Positions 50,074-61,207 of a stretch of 63,622 nucleotides of DNA are shown here, piece after piece; the stretch's first letter is position 1, and each line of letters opens with the position of its first letter. The DNA is from Pseudoduganella umbonata (GTDB lineage Bacteria; Pseudomonadota; Gammaproteobacteria; Burkholderiales; Burkholderiaceae_D), in NCBI RefSeq assembly GCF_014192225.1, contig NZ_JACHXS010000019.1:1-63622 (forward strand), read 5' to 3'. The notes below the pieces were generated by a model. That model did no database searches. It was not told the DNA's origin and saw only the letters and a list, made by a program, of their open reading frames with translations. The position numbers and the translations under genes were made by a program.

Positions 50074-51461
50074 TTAGATGGCTTCCGCCGGTAGGCCCGC
50101 CGGCAACAGCAGCGTCACGACGAGGCCGCCACCGGCGCGGTTCGCCAGCGTGATCCGGCCGCCGTGCGCTTCGGCAATTTCGCGCGCCAGCGCCAGGCCC
50201 AGGCCGGTGCCGCTACGCTTGGTGGAATAGAAGGGCACCAGGGCGTTCGCCAGCACCGTATCGCTCATGCCGGGACCGCGGTCCTGCACCTCGATGCGCA
50301 CGGTATCCTGCACGTGGCGGATTGCCAGCGCGACGGCATCCGGTGGCGAGCCCGATTCATGCGCGTTCTTCAGCAGGTTCAGCAGCGCCTGTTCCAGCTG
50401 GGCGGCGTCGAATGCCGCCGGCTCGGGCGGCAGCGTGCCCGCCAGCCGGAATGGCACCTGTTCGCCGAGGCGGGCCACGAAGCCGGACCAGGGGTGCGCC
50501 TGCCTGCGCGGCGCCGGCAGCTTGGCAAAGCGGGCATAGCCGAGGATGAAGCCTTCCAGGTGGCGGGTGCGCTCCTCGATCGTGGCCAGGATCTGCGGCA
50601 GCCGTTCGGTCTGGCCGCGCCGCACCAGTTCGGCGCCGGAATGGGCGAGCGACGCCAGCGGCGCCAGCGAATTGTTCAGCTCATGGCTGATCACGCGGAT
50701 CACTTTTTTCCAGGTCTGGACTTCCTGCCGCCGCAATTCCAGCGTGAGCTGGCGCAGCAGCAGCAGCTCGTGGCGCCGGCCATTCAGGTTGAAGCGGCGT
50801 CGCGCCAGGTGGAAGACTTCCTCGTCGTCGCCTTCGCCGGTCGTAAACAGGCCATCGCCACCGCGGGCGACCGCGTCGCGCAGCGGCATCGTCGACCGTT
50901 CCAGCAGATCGTCCAGCCGGTGCCCCTCGAGCTTGCGGCCATCGTGCAGCATGTGCCGTGCCGCCAGGTTCGCATACACGATCGCACCCGCATCGGCGAC
51001 CAGCAGCATCGCCACCGGTGTGTTCTGCACCATCGTATCGAGCAGCAACTCGCGCTGCACGAGGTTGAGCCGCTGTTCGCGCAACACTTCGCCCAGCGCA
51101 TTGTGGGCCTCGACCAGCTCGCGCAGTTCGTCGTTCTGCGGCCAATGCAGGCTGAACGAAAAATCGCCGTCGCGATAGCTGGTGACGGTGCCGGCCAGCG
51201 CGCGGTACAGCGAGATGATCGGCTTGAGCTGCGAACGGATCGTGATCACCGACAGCGGCACCACGCACAGCAGGCAGACGGCCAGCACCAGCCATGGCCG
51301 GTCGGGAAAATAATGGTCGAGTGCCAGGGCGATCAGGATGCCGACAGTCAGCAAGGTTCCTACCAGGGCCGACCAGCGCGTGAGCAGGGATAGGCGGATG
51401 GGGGCGGGCATGGGCGAACGATCGCCGCTGCCGGCCGGTTCGCCGCCTGGCGGGCGCGCCA

Positions 51462-51462
<1 letters not shown>
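50074..51462 (-). CDS. NtrY-like membrane sensor histidine kinase
   Basis: 462 aa. Two close hydrophobic segments near residues 26-65 with almost no periplasmic loop, a HAMP-like stretch, a PAS-like domain (about 140-190, MVQNTPVAMLLVADAGAIVYAN), the H box VISHELNNSLAPLASLAHSG typical of NtrY-type kinases, an N box (NLLKNAHE), and G boxes RGPGM and GTGLGLALAREIAEAHGG. With so small a sensor it may read membrane or adaptor state. The start overlaps the response regulator stop by one base, so the pair is coupled. Last gene of the exporter operon. Confidence 0.92.
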
Positions 51463-52808
<1,346 letters not shown>

Positions 52809-52852
52809 GGTGGCGTCAGCATAACATTGCTGTACTTCATTGCGGCATTTGC

Positions 52853-54094
52853 CTAAACCACTCCGCGGGTGGCGGTGGCCGGAGAAATGCTGGCCGCCCG
52901 CCATGCCGGGCCATACACGGCGGCGATGCCCAGGCCGAGGAAGATCGCGGCACCGGCCACCAGGTACGTGCCGGGCAGCCGCGCCAGTTCCAGGTTTGTC
53001 ACCAGCAGGTGATTCAGGCCCAGCGCGCCGACCAGGCCGGCGGCCACGCCCGCGCTGGTGATCATCACGTTCTCGGTGATGAAGTAGCGCAGGATGTCCA
53101 CGCGGCGCGCCCCCAGCGCGCGGCGCACGCCGATCTGCTTGCGCCGCTGCGTGACCCACAAACTGGCCATGCCGACGATGCCGCTGGCGGTCACCAGCAT
53201 CAGCAGCACGCTGACGGTGACCAGCATCCACGCCAGGCCGCGGTCGGCGCGGTAACGGTCCAGGCGGTCGCCTTCCAGCGTTTTCGAGCGCACGATGATC
53301 TGGTTGTTGGCCGCCTTGCGCAGCGCCGCTTCAGTTTCCTTCATCACGCGCTCGCGCTGGCCCGGTTCGGCCCGCACCGTGAACATGGCGCGCGGGCTGC
53401 TGATACGGCGCAGTGGCTGGATGATCGACATTTCACCGCGTTCGCCCACTTCCGCGCCGGTCGATTGCAGGCGCTCGACGACGCCGACCACGCGTGCGGA
53501 GGTGGCATCCTTGCCGGTGCCGAACCAGATCGACTTGCCGACGTACGAGGCGGCATCCGGCCACACCTTGCGCGCCAGCGCCTGCGTGACGATGATCACG
53601 TCGGTCTCGTACACCCCTTTCGTGCTGTCCAGGTTTACGACCTCGGTGGGCAGGAAGTCGCGGCCTTCGACCAGCTTCAGGCCCCACGTCTTCACCAGCG
53701 AATCGGGCGACACGTAGAACGCCGCGCCGGTACTGGGCTTCAACTGGGTGGGCACGCCTGCCATGCTGGTGTTGTTGCCGGAACGGGAAAGCGGCACCTG
53801 GTTGGTCTGCGCCACCGACAGCACGCCGGGCACGGCGCGCAGCAGCTCGCCCTGCCGCACCTGCGCCGCCACCATTTCGTTGAAGGTGCTTTCGGTCTGC
53901 AGGTCGTTGACCCGCAGGTGGAAGATGTCTTCTTCGCGTTCGACACCGGACAGGCGGTCGGCAACGGCCTGCCGTTCGCTGACGATGTGCAGGGCATTGG
54001 CAAGGATCGCCAGGCTCAGCGCCACCTGCACGGCGACCAGGAGCGGGCCGGTCTTGTTGCGCATCAGCGCAGACAGGATAGGACGGATTTCCAT
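52853..54094 (-). CDS. MacB/FtsX-type ABC permease (second)
   Basis: 413 aa. One N-terminal membrane segment (LLVAVQVALSLAILANALHI), a large periplasmic domain (about 45-280), then three C-terminal segments with the FtsX core LMLVTASGIVGMASLWVTQRRKQIGVRRALGARRVDILRYF. It follows the first permease by ten bases, and the two together should form a heterodimer with the ATPase. No ATPase is fused, unlike classical MacB. Confidence 0.93.
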   Translation of the reverse strand: MEIRPILSALMRNKTGPLLVAVQVALSLAILANALHIVSERQAVADRLSGVEREEDIFHLRVNDLQTESTFNEMVAAQVRQGELLRAVPGVLSVAQTNQVPLSRSGNNTSMAGVPTQLKPSTGAAFYVSPDSLVKTWGLKLVEGRDFLPTEVVNLDSTKGVYETDVIIVTQALARKVWPDAASYVGKSIWFGTGKDATSARVVGVVERLQSTGAEVGERGEMSIIQPLRRISSPRAMFTVRAEPGQRERVMKETEAALRKAANNQIIVRSKTLEGDRLDRYRADRGLAWMLVTVSVLLMLVTASGIVGMASLWVTQRRKQIGVRRALGARRVDILRYFITENVMITSAGVAAGLVGALGLNHLLVTNLELARLPGTYLVAGAAIFLGLGIAAVYGPAWRAASISPATATRGVV

Positions 54095-54104
54095 GAGAGT
54101 TCCT

Positions 54105-55415
54105 TTATTGGGATTTCAATTGCAGGGCCGGCGTCACCTGGCAGGCACGCCAGGTGGGCAGCAGGCCGGCGAGTACTGCCGCAGCGACCGCCATCGCAAA
54201 TGTCGCGATCAGCATGACCCAGTCCATCCGGGCCACGATCGCCAGCTGTGCCGATTGCATCGAGATCAATCCCAAGGCGCCGAGCGCCAGCAGCAGGCCG
54301 AGAAGGCCGCCGGCCAGGCCGATCACCGCCGTCTCGGTCAGGAACTGGTGGAAGATCTCCCTGCGCGAGGCGCCCAGTGCGCGGCGCACGCCCACTTCCG
54401 GCGCACGCACCGAGAACTTGGCCAGCAGCAGGCCGATCGTGTTGATCAGGCAAAGCAGCAGGAAACCGAATGCCAGCCACGCCGACAGCTTGCTGTCATT
54501 GCCCACCACCTTCAGGTGCTCCAGCCACTCGGCCAGGTCGTACAGCCGGTTCGGGGTATTGCGCTGCAGGCGGCCCAGCTTGCGCTGTTCGGCCGCGTAG
54601 CCGTCCAGCCAGTCCTGCAGTGCCGGCCGGTCGGCGGCCGAATGCACCTCGAACCAGAATTGCAGCCATGTGCACTCGGAGTCGAGGAAGCCCTGGTAGC
54701 CCGGCCCCGAATTGCTGGTGCAGTTGGTGCTGCCGCTGTTGTTCGACTCGTGGCGCACGGCGGACGAGATCGGAATGAAGTACTCGTCCACTTCGTCGAA
54801 CGGGCCGGTGCCGATGATGCGGTGAAAGCTGGGGACCGGCTTCCACGTGTCGATCACGCCGGTGATCTGGTAGTCGAAACCGTTATAGCGCAGCCGCCGG
54901 CCCACCGGATTGGCGTTTCCATACAACTTCTCGGACAATGCCCTGGTCAGTACCATTACGTCCGCGCCGGACTTGTCGTCGGCGTCGGTCCACGCCTGGC
55001 CGTACAGGAACGGAATCTCGAACATCGCGAAGAAGTCGCGGGTCGGCGCGCCGCCGCTGACGGCGAACGGCGCGATATCCTTGCGGTCCGGCTGCACCGA
55101 GCCGCCCAGCCCCATCATTGCGGTGCGGCGCGCGCCCTGTCCGCCCGCCAGCAGGTTCATCGCATCGCGGTAGCTGAGCTGGCTGTCGTTCGGTTCGTCG
55201 CCGGGCGAGTAGCCCTCGAGCGGCCCGTTGTCGAATACCGGTACGAGCAGCCGTTCGCTCTTGTGCGGCATCGGGTTGCCGGACATGACATGCAGGATCG
55301 TCAGCGTCGACACGCTGGCCGCCACGCCGATGGCCAGCGTGAGCACCATCAGTACCGTCAGCGCCGGGTTGCGGCGCAGGTTGCGCAGGCCAAGTTTGAA
55401 GTAATAGGCGAACAT
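54105..55415 (-). CDS. MacB/FtsX-type ABC permease (first)
   Basis: 436 aa from ATG 55415 (GGAG seven bases upstream); an ATG at 55430 overlaps the ATPase gene. N-terminal membrane segment with YYFKLGLRNLRRNPALTVLM, MacB-like periplasmic core domain (about 50-290), and a C-terminal FtsX region with LGASRREIFHQF. Sister of the second permease but diverged in the periplasmic part, as expected for a heterodimer. Confidence 0.93.
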   Translation of the reverse strand: MFAYYFKLGLRNLRRNPALTVLMVLTLAIGVAASVSTLTILHVMSGNPMPHKSERLLVPVFDNGPLEGYSPGDEPNDSQLSYRDAMNLLAGGQGARRTAMMGLGGSVQPDRKDIAPFAVSGGAPTRDFFAMFEIPFLYGQAWTDADDKSGADVMVLTRALSEKLYGNANPVGRRLRYNGFDYQITGVIDTWKPVPSFHRIIGTGPFDEVDEYFIPISSAVRHESNNSGSTNCTSNSGPGYQGFLDSECTWLQFWFEVHSAADRPALQDWLDGYAAEQRKLGRLQRNTPNRLYDLAEWLEHLKVVGNDSKLSAWLAFGFLLLCLINTIGLLLAKFSVRAPEVGVRRALGASRREIFHQFLTETAVIGLAGGLLGLLLALGALGLISMQSAQLAIVARMDWVMLIATFAMAVAAAVLAGLLPTWRACQVTPALQLKSQ

Positions 55416-55426
55416 GCTGCCGCTCC

Positions 55427-56119
<693 letters not shown>

Positions 56120-56168
56120 GGCGGCCTCTTGTCGGAAGTGAAGTGGATACTGCTCGGTTAATGCTCAG

Positions 56169-57440
56169 TTAATGATTAATGGCGACGCTCTTGGCGTTCT
56201 CGAACGTTTCGGTGCCGGCGACGACGACCTTGTCGCCCTGTTTCAGGCCGGAGAGGATTTCCACGGCGTTGATGCTGGTGGCACCCATGCGGATCGGCGT
56301 GCGCACGGCTACGCCGTCCTGCACCAGGTAGGCGTAGCGGCCGCCCTCGGATTCCACGAAAGGCCCGCGCGGCAGCAGCAGCACATTGGCCTTCTCGTCG
56401 ATCAGCAGGCGTGCCTGCACGCGCTGGCTCTGGCGCAGGCCCTCGGGCTGCCTGCCCTCGAAGCGCACGCGTGCCAGCACCTGGTTCTTCACCACTTCCG
56501 GAGACAGGGCCGACAGCTTGCCGACCGTGGTGGCGCCGTTCACCGTGATCTCGGCGCGCATGCCCAGGCCCAGGTCGTTGACATAGGTTTCCGGCACTTC
56601 CAGTTCGACTTCCAGCGCGGACAGGTCCACCAGCGTCATCAACGGCGTGTTCGCCTGCACCACGCTGCGGTTGGCCACGCTCAGCGTGCCGATGAAGCCG
56701 TCGACGGGCGCGCGCACGGTCAGCTCGTCGACGCGGCGCTGGGCATTGGCCAGCACCAGCTTCTGGCGTTCCAGCTGCGCGCTTTTCGTGCGCAGCGCCA
56801 GGTCGACGTCGTCCTTCTCCAGTGTCGAGGCCTCGATGGCATGCCGGGCGCGGATCTCGGCGGCGCGCAGCGCGTCCTTGGCTTTCTGGTAATCGATCTT
56901 GGCGACCACGCCTTCGTTGGCCACGCCGTCGTAGCGTTCCAGCGTGCGCTGCGCCGACAGGCGGTCGATCTCGGCCGTGTCGGCATCGCGCTGCGCCAGC
57001 AGCTTCTGCTTGCGTGCCAGGATCTGCTGGCGCGCCACCTCGGCGGCCAGTTCCTGGTAAGTCGACTGCTCCTTCTTCAGCTCGTCGGTCAGGTCGGGCG
57101 ATTCCAGCACGGCCAGCACGTCGCCCTGTTTCACGGTATCGCCGGCGCGTGCCTTCAGCGTCACAGTGGAGGAGGGCGCCGTCGAGTACAGCGTGGGACT
57201 GACGGCGGCGACGATGCGGCCGTTGACGGCGGCATCGCGGATCAGCGTGCCGCGCGTGACCTCGGCGATGCGCAGGCGCGCCGCGCTGACCGAATGTTCG
57301 CTGCCGGCCCAGTTGCCGAACGTGAACACGGCGGCTGCCAGCAGTGCGGCGGCGCCCGCTGCCAGCAGCGCGTGCCGCTGCCACGGCCGCTGCCGGGGCG
57401 TGGCGATGACGGTATCTTGATGAGAGGTGTCGCGTATCAT
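56169..57440 (-). CDS. HlyD/MacA-type periplasmic adaptor
   Basis: 423 aa. An N-terminal membrane anchor (about 24-42, HALLAAGAAALLAAAVFTF) is followed by a biotinyl-lipoyl half (AGDTVKQGDVLAVLESPDL), a long coiled-coil hairpin (about 115-245), a second lipoyl half and beta-barrel domains. It bridges the MacB-like permeases to an outer-membrane TolC-type channel, which is not encoded here. First gene of the operon; the sigma54 promoter ends about 34 bases before ATG 57440. Confidence 0.93.
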   Translation of the reverse strand: MIRDTSHQDTVIATPRQRPWQRHALLAAGAAALLAAAVFTFGNWAGSEHSVSAARLRIAEVTRGTLIRDAAVNGRIVAAVSPTLYSTAPSSTVTLKARAGDTVKQGDVLAVLESPDLTDELKKEQSTYQELAAEVARQQILARKQKLLAQRDADTAEIDRLSAQRTLERYDGVANEGVVAKIDYQKAKDALRAAEIRARHAIEASTLEKDDVDLALRTKSAQLERQKLVLANAQRRVDELTVRAPVDGFIGTLSVANRSVVQANTPLMTLVDLSALEVELEVPETYVNDLGLGMRAEITVNGATTVGKLSALSPEVVKNQVLARVRFEGRQPEGLRQSQRVQARLLIDEKANVLLLPRGPFVESEGGRYAYLVQDGVAVRTPIRMGATSINAVEILSGLKQGDKVVVAGTETFENAKSVAINH

Positions 57441-57473
57441 GGTCGGGCCTGCAAAGTAATGTGTTCGTTACAG

Positions 57474-57489
57474 TGCAGGAACCATGCCA
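57474..57489 (-). promoter_or_regulatory. sigma54 (-24/-12) promoter of the exporter operon
   Basis: Minus-strand TGGCATGGTTCCTGCA: GG and GC are at the required 11-base spacing, differing from TGGCACG-N4-TTGCA at two positions. Transcription would start near 57462, about 22 bases before ATG 57440. Confidence 0.8.
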
Positions 57490-57545
57490 CATGCTAAGTG
57501 GTTGTTTTGGCAGGGTTTCGCGGCTGGGTGTCCGCTGTCCGGCGC

Positions 57546-57585
57546 CGTCCGGCAGCGTCCGGCAGCGTCCGGCAGCGTCCGGAAC
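57546..57585. repeat. 10-bp tandem repeat, candidate enhancer of the exporter operon
   Basis: CGTCCGGCAG is repeated three times exactly and a fourth time as CGTCCGGAAC; GCTGTCCGGCGC precedes it. The units are spaced by one DNA turn and lie about 85-125 bp upstream of the predicted sigma54 start, the distance at which NtrC-family activators bind. Confidence 0.7.
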
Positions 57586-57615
57586 TTCCGACCGTCCAAC
57601 GCTGAGTTCGTGTCT

Positions 57616-57837
57616 CGGTGCCAGGCACGGTGACACGAGCTCAGCAATGTCCCGGTGCCAGGCACGGTGACACGAGCTCAGCAATGTCGCGGTGCCAGGC
57701 ACGGTGACACGAGCTCAGCAATGTCTCGGTGCCAGGCACGGTGACACGAGCTCAGCAATGTCCCGGTGCCAGGCACGGTGACACGAGCTCAGCAATGTCC
57801 CGGTGCCAGGCACGGTGACACGGGCTCAGCAATGTCC
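57616..57837. repeat. 37-bp perfect tandem repeat, six copies
   Basis: Six head-to-tail copies starting at 57616, 57653, 57690, 57727, 57764 and 57801, then the beginning of a seventh (57838-57845). Each contains the palindrome GTGCCAGGCAC and the block GACACGAGCTCAGCAATGTC. Copies differ only at the last base (C, G, T, C, C, C) and at one position in copy 6 (GGGCTC for GAGCTC). There are no spacers. An inverted half-copy lies just before it (57601-57614) and a direct remnant at about 57924-57941. Confidence 0.95.
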
Positions 57838-57852
57838 TGGTGCCAGAAAGGA

Positions 57853-57874
57853 GTGATGCCGTGCACGGCATCAC
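57853..57874. other. perfect 22-bp palindrome
   Basis: The arm GTGATGCCGTG is followed directly by its exact complement CACGGCATCAC. It lies 74 bases beyond the stop of the phosphoethanolamine-transferase-like gene, where it may stabilise that transcript's 3' end. No T-run. Confidence 0.6.
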
Positions 57875-57947
57875 CGCTCCACAGGCAACGAGCCGTGCTC
57901 GCCGAAACCCCTGTTCCGCCACGATGACACGAGCTCAGCAATTGCGA

Positions 57948-59789
57948 TCAGCGCTTTTTCGGCTTCTTCGCGATAACTTCGCGGCAGTCGCCCTTCAGCG
58001 TCGCGTTGTCATAGTCGGTCCAGCCGTAACTGTCGACCCAGCGGGTGTGGCGCTTGAAGGCGGGGGACAGGAAACTCCATTCGAGGCGCTCGCCGGGGTA
58101 GCGGATGTCGGCCATGTCCAGCAGCGTGTGGAACATGTTTTCGGTGGCCAGTTTCGCCTTGCGGTGCCGGAGCAGCTGTTGCACCTTGGCGGGGTAGCGC
58201 TCGCCGTACTGATCCGAATACCACATGAATGCCGGCACGCGGAACTCGTACTGCGTATTGTGGCCGTGGAAGGCGATGCGGCAGGCGCCGTCGTACAGCG
58301 TCTGGCCGTGGTCGGCCACGTACAGCAGGGCGGCCGGCTGCAGCGCCGATTGCAGGCGATCGAGTACCTGCGCCAGGAACCAGTCGGTATACAGGATGGT
58401 GTTGTCGTAGCTGTTGTTCAGGCGCGGTTTGATGGCGATGTCGGTATAGACCGGCTTGTCGATGCCGAACAGCGAGGGCTGCCAGCGGTCGAACGATTGC
58501 GGATGGCGCTGGCTGTAGTTCCAGTGGCTGCCCAGCGTGTGCAGCACGATCAGCTTTTTTCGTGCCGGATCGGCCATCGCCGTGCGCAGCGGTTCGAACA
58601 GGACTTCGTCGAGATTGGACTTGTCCGAGAAGCCGCCCAGGTTGGTGAACTGGACGACGTCCGCCTCGCGGGCGAACACGGAGATCGGCGTGTCGAACTT
58701 GCCGAACGAGATCTGGTTCGACAGCCACCAGGTGCGAAAGCCCGCTTCCTTATAGGCGGTAATGAACGATTTTTCGCTGAAGCCATCGTTCAGGCTCTGC
58801 CGGGCAGGTTTGCGGGAAATAATGACGGGAACCGACAGGCGCGTAGCCGACACCGCCGTGATCACGTCCGGCAGCGGCACCAGGTTGGCTTGCCTGGCCA
58901 GCAGCGGATTGGTGTCGCGTCCATAGCCGAACAGGCTCCAGCGATCCTGGCGCGACGATTCGCCGATCACGAGCACGATCGTTTCCGGCACGTCGTCCGC
59001 CGCGGCCTGGTCGGCGCCGAATTTGAAATGGCGGCTGGTCTCGTTCAGCTGGGCGAGGTAGCGCCGTTCCCGGTAGAAGTCGATGCCGCGCGCGGCCAGC
59101 CCGAACGGCCAGGAATCGATGAAGGCGTCGAAGGGCACTGGCGGGCGGGCCCATTGCGGCAGGGGCGCCAGCGGCCAGCCGGTGACGTGCGCGCCGCGGC
59201 TGCCGCCGCCGGCCCTGGCCGATGCGGAGGCGGACGCCGACGCCGACGCGGACGCGGACGCGGCGGGTGGCTGGCCAGCGCCGAATTCCCAGCCATAGGC
59301 CGCCAGCAGCGCGAAGCCGCCCAGCAGTCCGAGCGCGACCCAGCGCGACGGACCTTGCCAGTCCAGGCCCCGGGTCTGGCGGGCGGCGCGGAATGTCATC
59401 ACCCACCAGGCGGCCACGAGCACCATCACGGCCAGCATCGTCCACACCGTGCCGCCGAGGAATTCGAGGGCCTCGACCGGACTGGTCTCGGCCAGGATAC
59501 CCAGGTGGTGCGTCGAGATACCCTGGCCGTAGAAGACCAGCAGGTAGATCTCGGTGGGCAGCGCCATGAACGCGGGAATCAGCAGCCAGTGAAAATAGGC
59601 CGGACGCTTGAATATCGCCCATACGGCGGTCCATGCGGCGATCTCGATGCCGAGAAGCTGCCAGCCGGCGTTGACGGGGTTGTCCAGCAGAACGCGGATC
59701 CACGGCACCAGCGACAGCGCCAGGTAACTCAGCAGGATGAACAGGTGGGCCGGGCGCGGGTACCGGATTTCAAAGGGCAACGGAGGCAT
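57948..59789 (-). CDS. phosphoethanolamine transferase-like sulfatase-fold membrane enzyme
   Basis: 613 aa. About five membrane segments in the first ~175 residues, a low-complexity linker (SASASASASASARAGGGS, about 185-205) encoded by a GACGCG-type repeat, then a periplasmic alkaline-phosphatase/sulfatase fold: TIVLVIGESSRQDRWSLFGYGRDTNP and YVADHGQTLYDG. EptA-like enzymes move phosphoethanolamine from lipid to lipid A, core sugar or periplasmic glucan. The nucleophile position reads Ser (GES) where EptA has Thr (GET). The cyclic glucan synthase in the same window is one possible source of acceptor. RBS GGAGG lies before ATG 59789. Confidence 0.87.
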   Translation of the reverse strand: MPPLPFEIRYPRPAHLFILLSYLALSLVPWIRVLLDNPVNAGWQLLGIEIAAWTAVWAIFKRPAYFHWLLIPAFMALPTEIYLLVFYGQGISTHHLGILAETSPVEALEFLGGTVWTMLAVMVLVAAWWVMTFRAARQTRGLDWQGPSRWVALGLLGGFALLAAYGWEFGAGQPPAASASASASASASASARAGGGSRGAHVTGWPLAPLPQWARPPVPFDAFIDSWPFGLAARGIDFYRERRYLAQLNETSRHFKFGADQAAADDVPETIVLVIGESSRQDRWSLFGYGRDTNPLLARQANLVPLPDVITAVSATRLSVPVIISRKPARQSLNDGFSEKSFITAYKEAGFRTWWLSNQISFGKFDTPISVFAREADVVQFTNLGGFSDKSNLDEVLFEPLRTAMADPARKKLIVLHTLGSHWNYSQRHPQSFDRWQPSLFGIDKPVYTDIAIKPRLNNSYDNTILYTDWFLAQVLDRLQSALQPAALLYVADHGQTLYDGACRIAFHGHNTQYEFRVPAFMWYSDQYGERYPAKVQQLLRHRKAKLATENMFHTLLDMADIRYPGERLEWSFLSPAFKRHTRWVDSYGWTDYDNATLKGDCREVIAKKPKKR

Positions 59790-59914
59790 GCGGCGGGTTC
59801 TGGGCGGGGCGCGAAGAAGGAAACGTTACGGGTGTGCAAGGCACGGGGCGCTATTATGCGCACTTTTCCCGCCCGCGGGCGGCCGTTGCCGCGCTTAATT
59901 GGTTGGCAAACCAG

Positions 59915-59943
59915 TTGACTGTACCTTGCGCTCCATCTATACT
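59915..59943 (+). promoter_or_regulatory. sigma70 promoter of the str operon
   Basis: TTGACT (59915-59920), 17 bases, TATACT (59938-59943): near-consensus. The start would be near 59950, leaving a leader of about 165 bases before rpsL, which includes paired CCCGGG blocks (60055-60060 and 60075-60080). Confidence 0.88.
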
Positions 59944-60115
59944 CGCGAGTTCTCAATTTAGTCTGCGCCTCGTATACGCCTTTTTTGGGCCGCCTTCTCG
60001 ACAAGGTGGCTGTTTGCGTCCCTGCGATTCGGGCTCTGGAGACTGGTTTTAGCCCCCGGGAAATGGTTCAGCCGCCCGGGTTGTCAATAGCAGTAATTTT
60101 GTTGGATTTAGAACG

Positions 60116-60499
60116 ATGCCAACCATCAATCAATTGATTCGCAACCCACGTACCGCACTGGTCGTGAAGAGCAAATCGCCGGCACTTGAAAACTGCCCGC
60201 AAAAGCGTGGCGTGTGCACCCGCGTGTACACCACCACTCCGAAGAAGCCTAACTCGGCACTGCGTAAAGTCGCCAAGGTACGCCTGACCAACGGTTTCGA
60301 AGTCATTTCGTACATCGGCGGTGAAGGCCACAACCTGCAGGAACACTCGGTCGTGCTGCTGCGCGGCGGTCGTGTGAAAGACTTGCCGGGTGTGCGTTAC
60401 CACATGGTTCGCGGCTCGCTGGATACCCAGGGCGTCAAGGATCGTAAGCAGGCTCGCTCGAAGTACGGTGCCAAGCGCGCCAAGGCAGCCAAGAAGTAA
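60116..60499 (+). CDS. rpsL: 30S ribosomal protein S12
   Basis: 127-aa decoding-centre protein that monitors codon-anticodon pairing. The streptomycin-related loop TTPKKPNSALRKVAKVRL carries the sensitive (wild-type) lysine, and the second loop GGRVKDLPGVRYH is also intact. Lead gene of the str operon. Confidence 0.98.
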   Translation: MPTINQLIRNPRTALVVKSKSPALENCPQKRGVCTRVYTTTPKKPNSALRKVAKVRLTNGFEVISYIGGEGHNLQEHSVVLLRGGRVKDLPGVRYHMVRGSLDTQGVKDRKQARSKYGAKRAKAAKK

Positions 60500-60637
60500 T
60501 CTCTGTGCACACTAAGTGCGAACTTAGTTGCAACCATAATGAGTTGAGGCGGTCGCGAGACCGAGTAAGTGTGAGGTCATGATGGCCCACGCGAGTGCCG
60601 AACGAGGCGCTCAACTGAAGACAGGAAGGAAATAGAC
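60500..60637 (+). promoter_or_regulatory. rpsL-rpsG intercistronic region
   Basis: 138 bases without a gene. In E. coli, S7 binds the folded intercistronic RNA here and represses its own synthesis. GCGGTCGCGAGACCG (about 60550-60564) can form a short hairpin. The assignment rests on position. Confidence 0.4.
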
Positions 60638-61108
60638 ATGCCACGTCGTCGTGAAGTACCCAAGCGCGAAATTCTGCCGGATCCAAAGTTCGGCAACACC
60701 GAAGTCGCCAAATTCGTTAACGTTCTGATGCTGTCCGGCAAGAAGTCGGTTGCAGAGAACATCATCTACGGTGCATTCGACCATATCCAGCAAAAATCCG
60801 GCAAGGATCCGCTGGAAGTGTTCACCGCAGCAATCAACAACGCCAAGCCGATGGTTGAAGTGAAGTCCCGCCGTGTCGGCGGTGCCAACTACCAGGTGCC
60901 GGTTGAAGTGCGCCCAGTGCGCCGCCTGGCCCTGTCCATGCGTTGGCTGCGCGAAGCTGCAAACAAGCGCAGCGAAAAATCCATGCCGCAACGCCTGGGT
61001 GGCGAGCTGCTGGAAGCTGCGGAAGGCCGCGGCGGCGCGATGAAGCGTCGTGACGAGGTGCACCGTATGGCTGAAGCGAACAAGGCGTTCTCGCACTTCC
61101 GCTTCTAA
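60638..61108 (+). CDS. rpsG: 30S ribosomal protein S7
   Basis: 156-aa primary 16S rRNA-binding protein that nucleates the head of the small subunit. MPRRREVPKREILPDPKFGN, the VGGANYQVPVEVRPVRR block and the C-terminal AFSHFRF are canonical. RBS AGGAAGGA lies before ATG 60638. Confidence 0.98.
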   Translation: MPRRREVPKREILPDPKFGNTEVAKFVNVLMLSGKKSVAENIIYGAFDHIQQKSGKDPLEVFTAAINNAKPMVEVKSRRVGGANYQVPVEVRPVRRLALSMRWLREAANKRSEKSMPQRLGGELLEAAEGRGGAMKRRDEVHRMAEANKAFSHFRF

Positions 61109-61115
61109 ACACTCC

Positions 61116-61138
61116 GGCCGGCACGACCGGCCTTTGTT
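61116..61138 (+). other. weak attenuator-like hairpin after rpsG
   Basis: GGCCGG (61116-61121), CACGA, CCGGCC (61127-61132), then TTTGTT. Short stem and broken T-run, so at most partial termination between rpsG and fusA. Confidence 0.45.
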
Positions 61139-61207
61139 CAAGCCGGGCGCATTTTTGATTCAAGAATGCTGCTCGGTTTTGTCCATTCAAAGATTTAGGA
61201 TCTCATT

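Noticed and set aside
57616..57845. CRISPR array
   Set aside because: Units are 37 bp but directly adjacent, with no variable spacers, and no cas genes are present. It is a plain tandem repeat.
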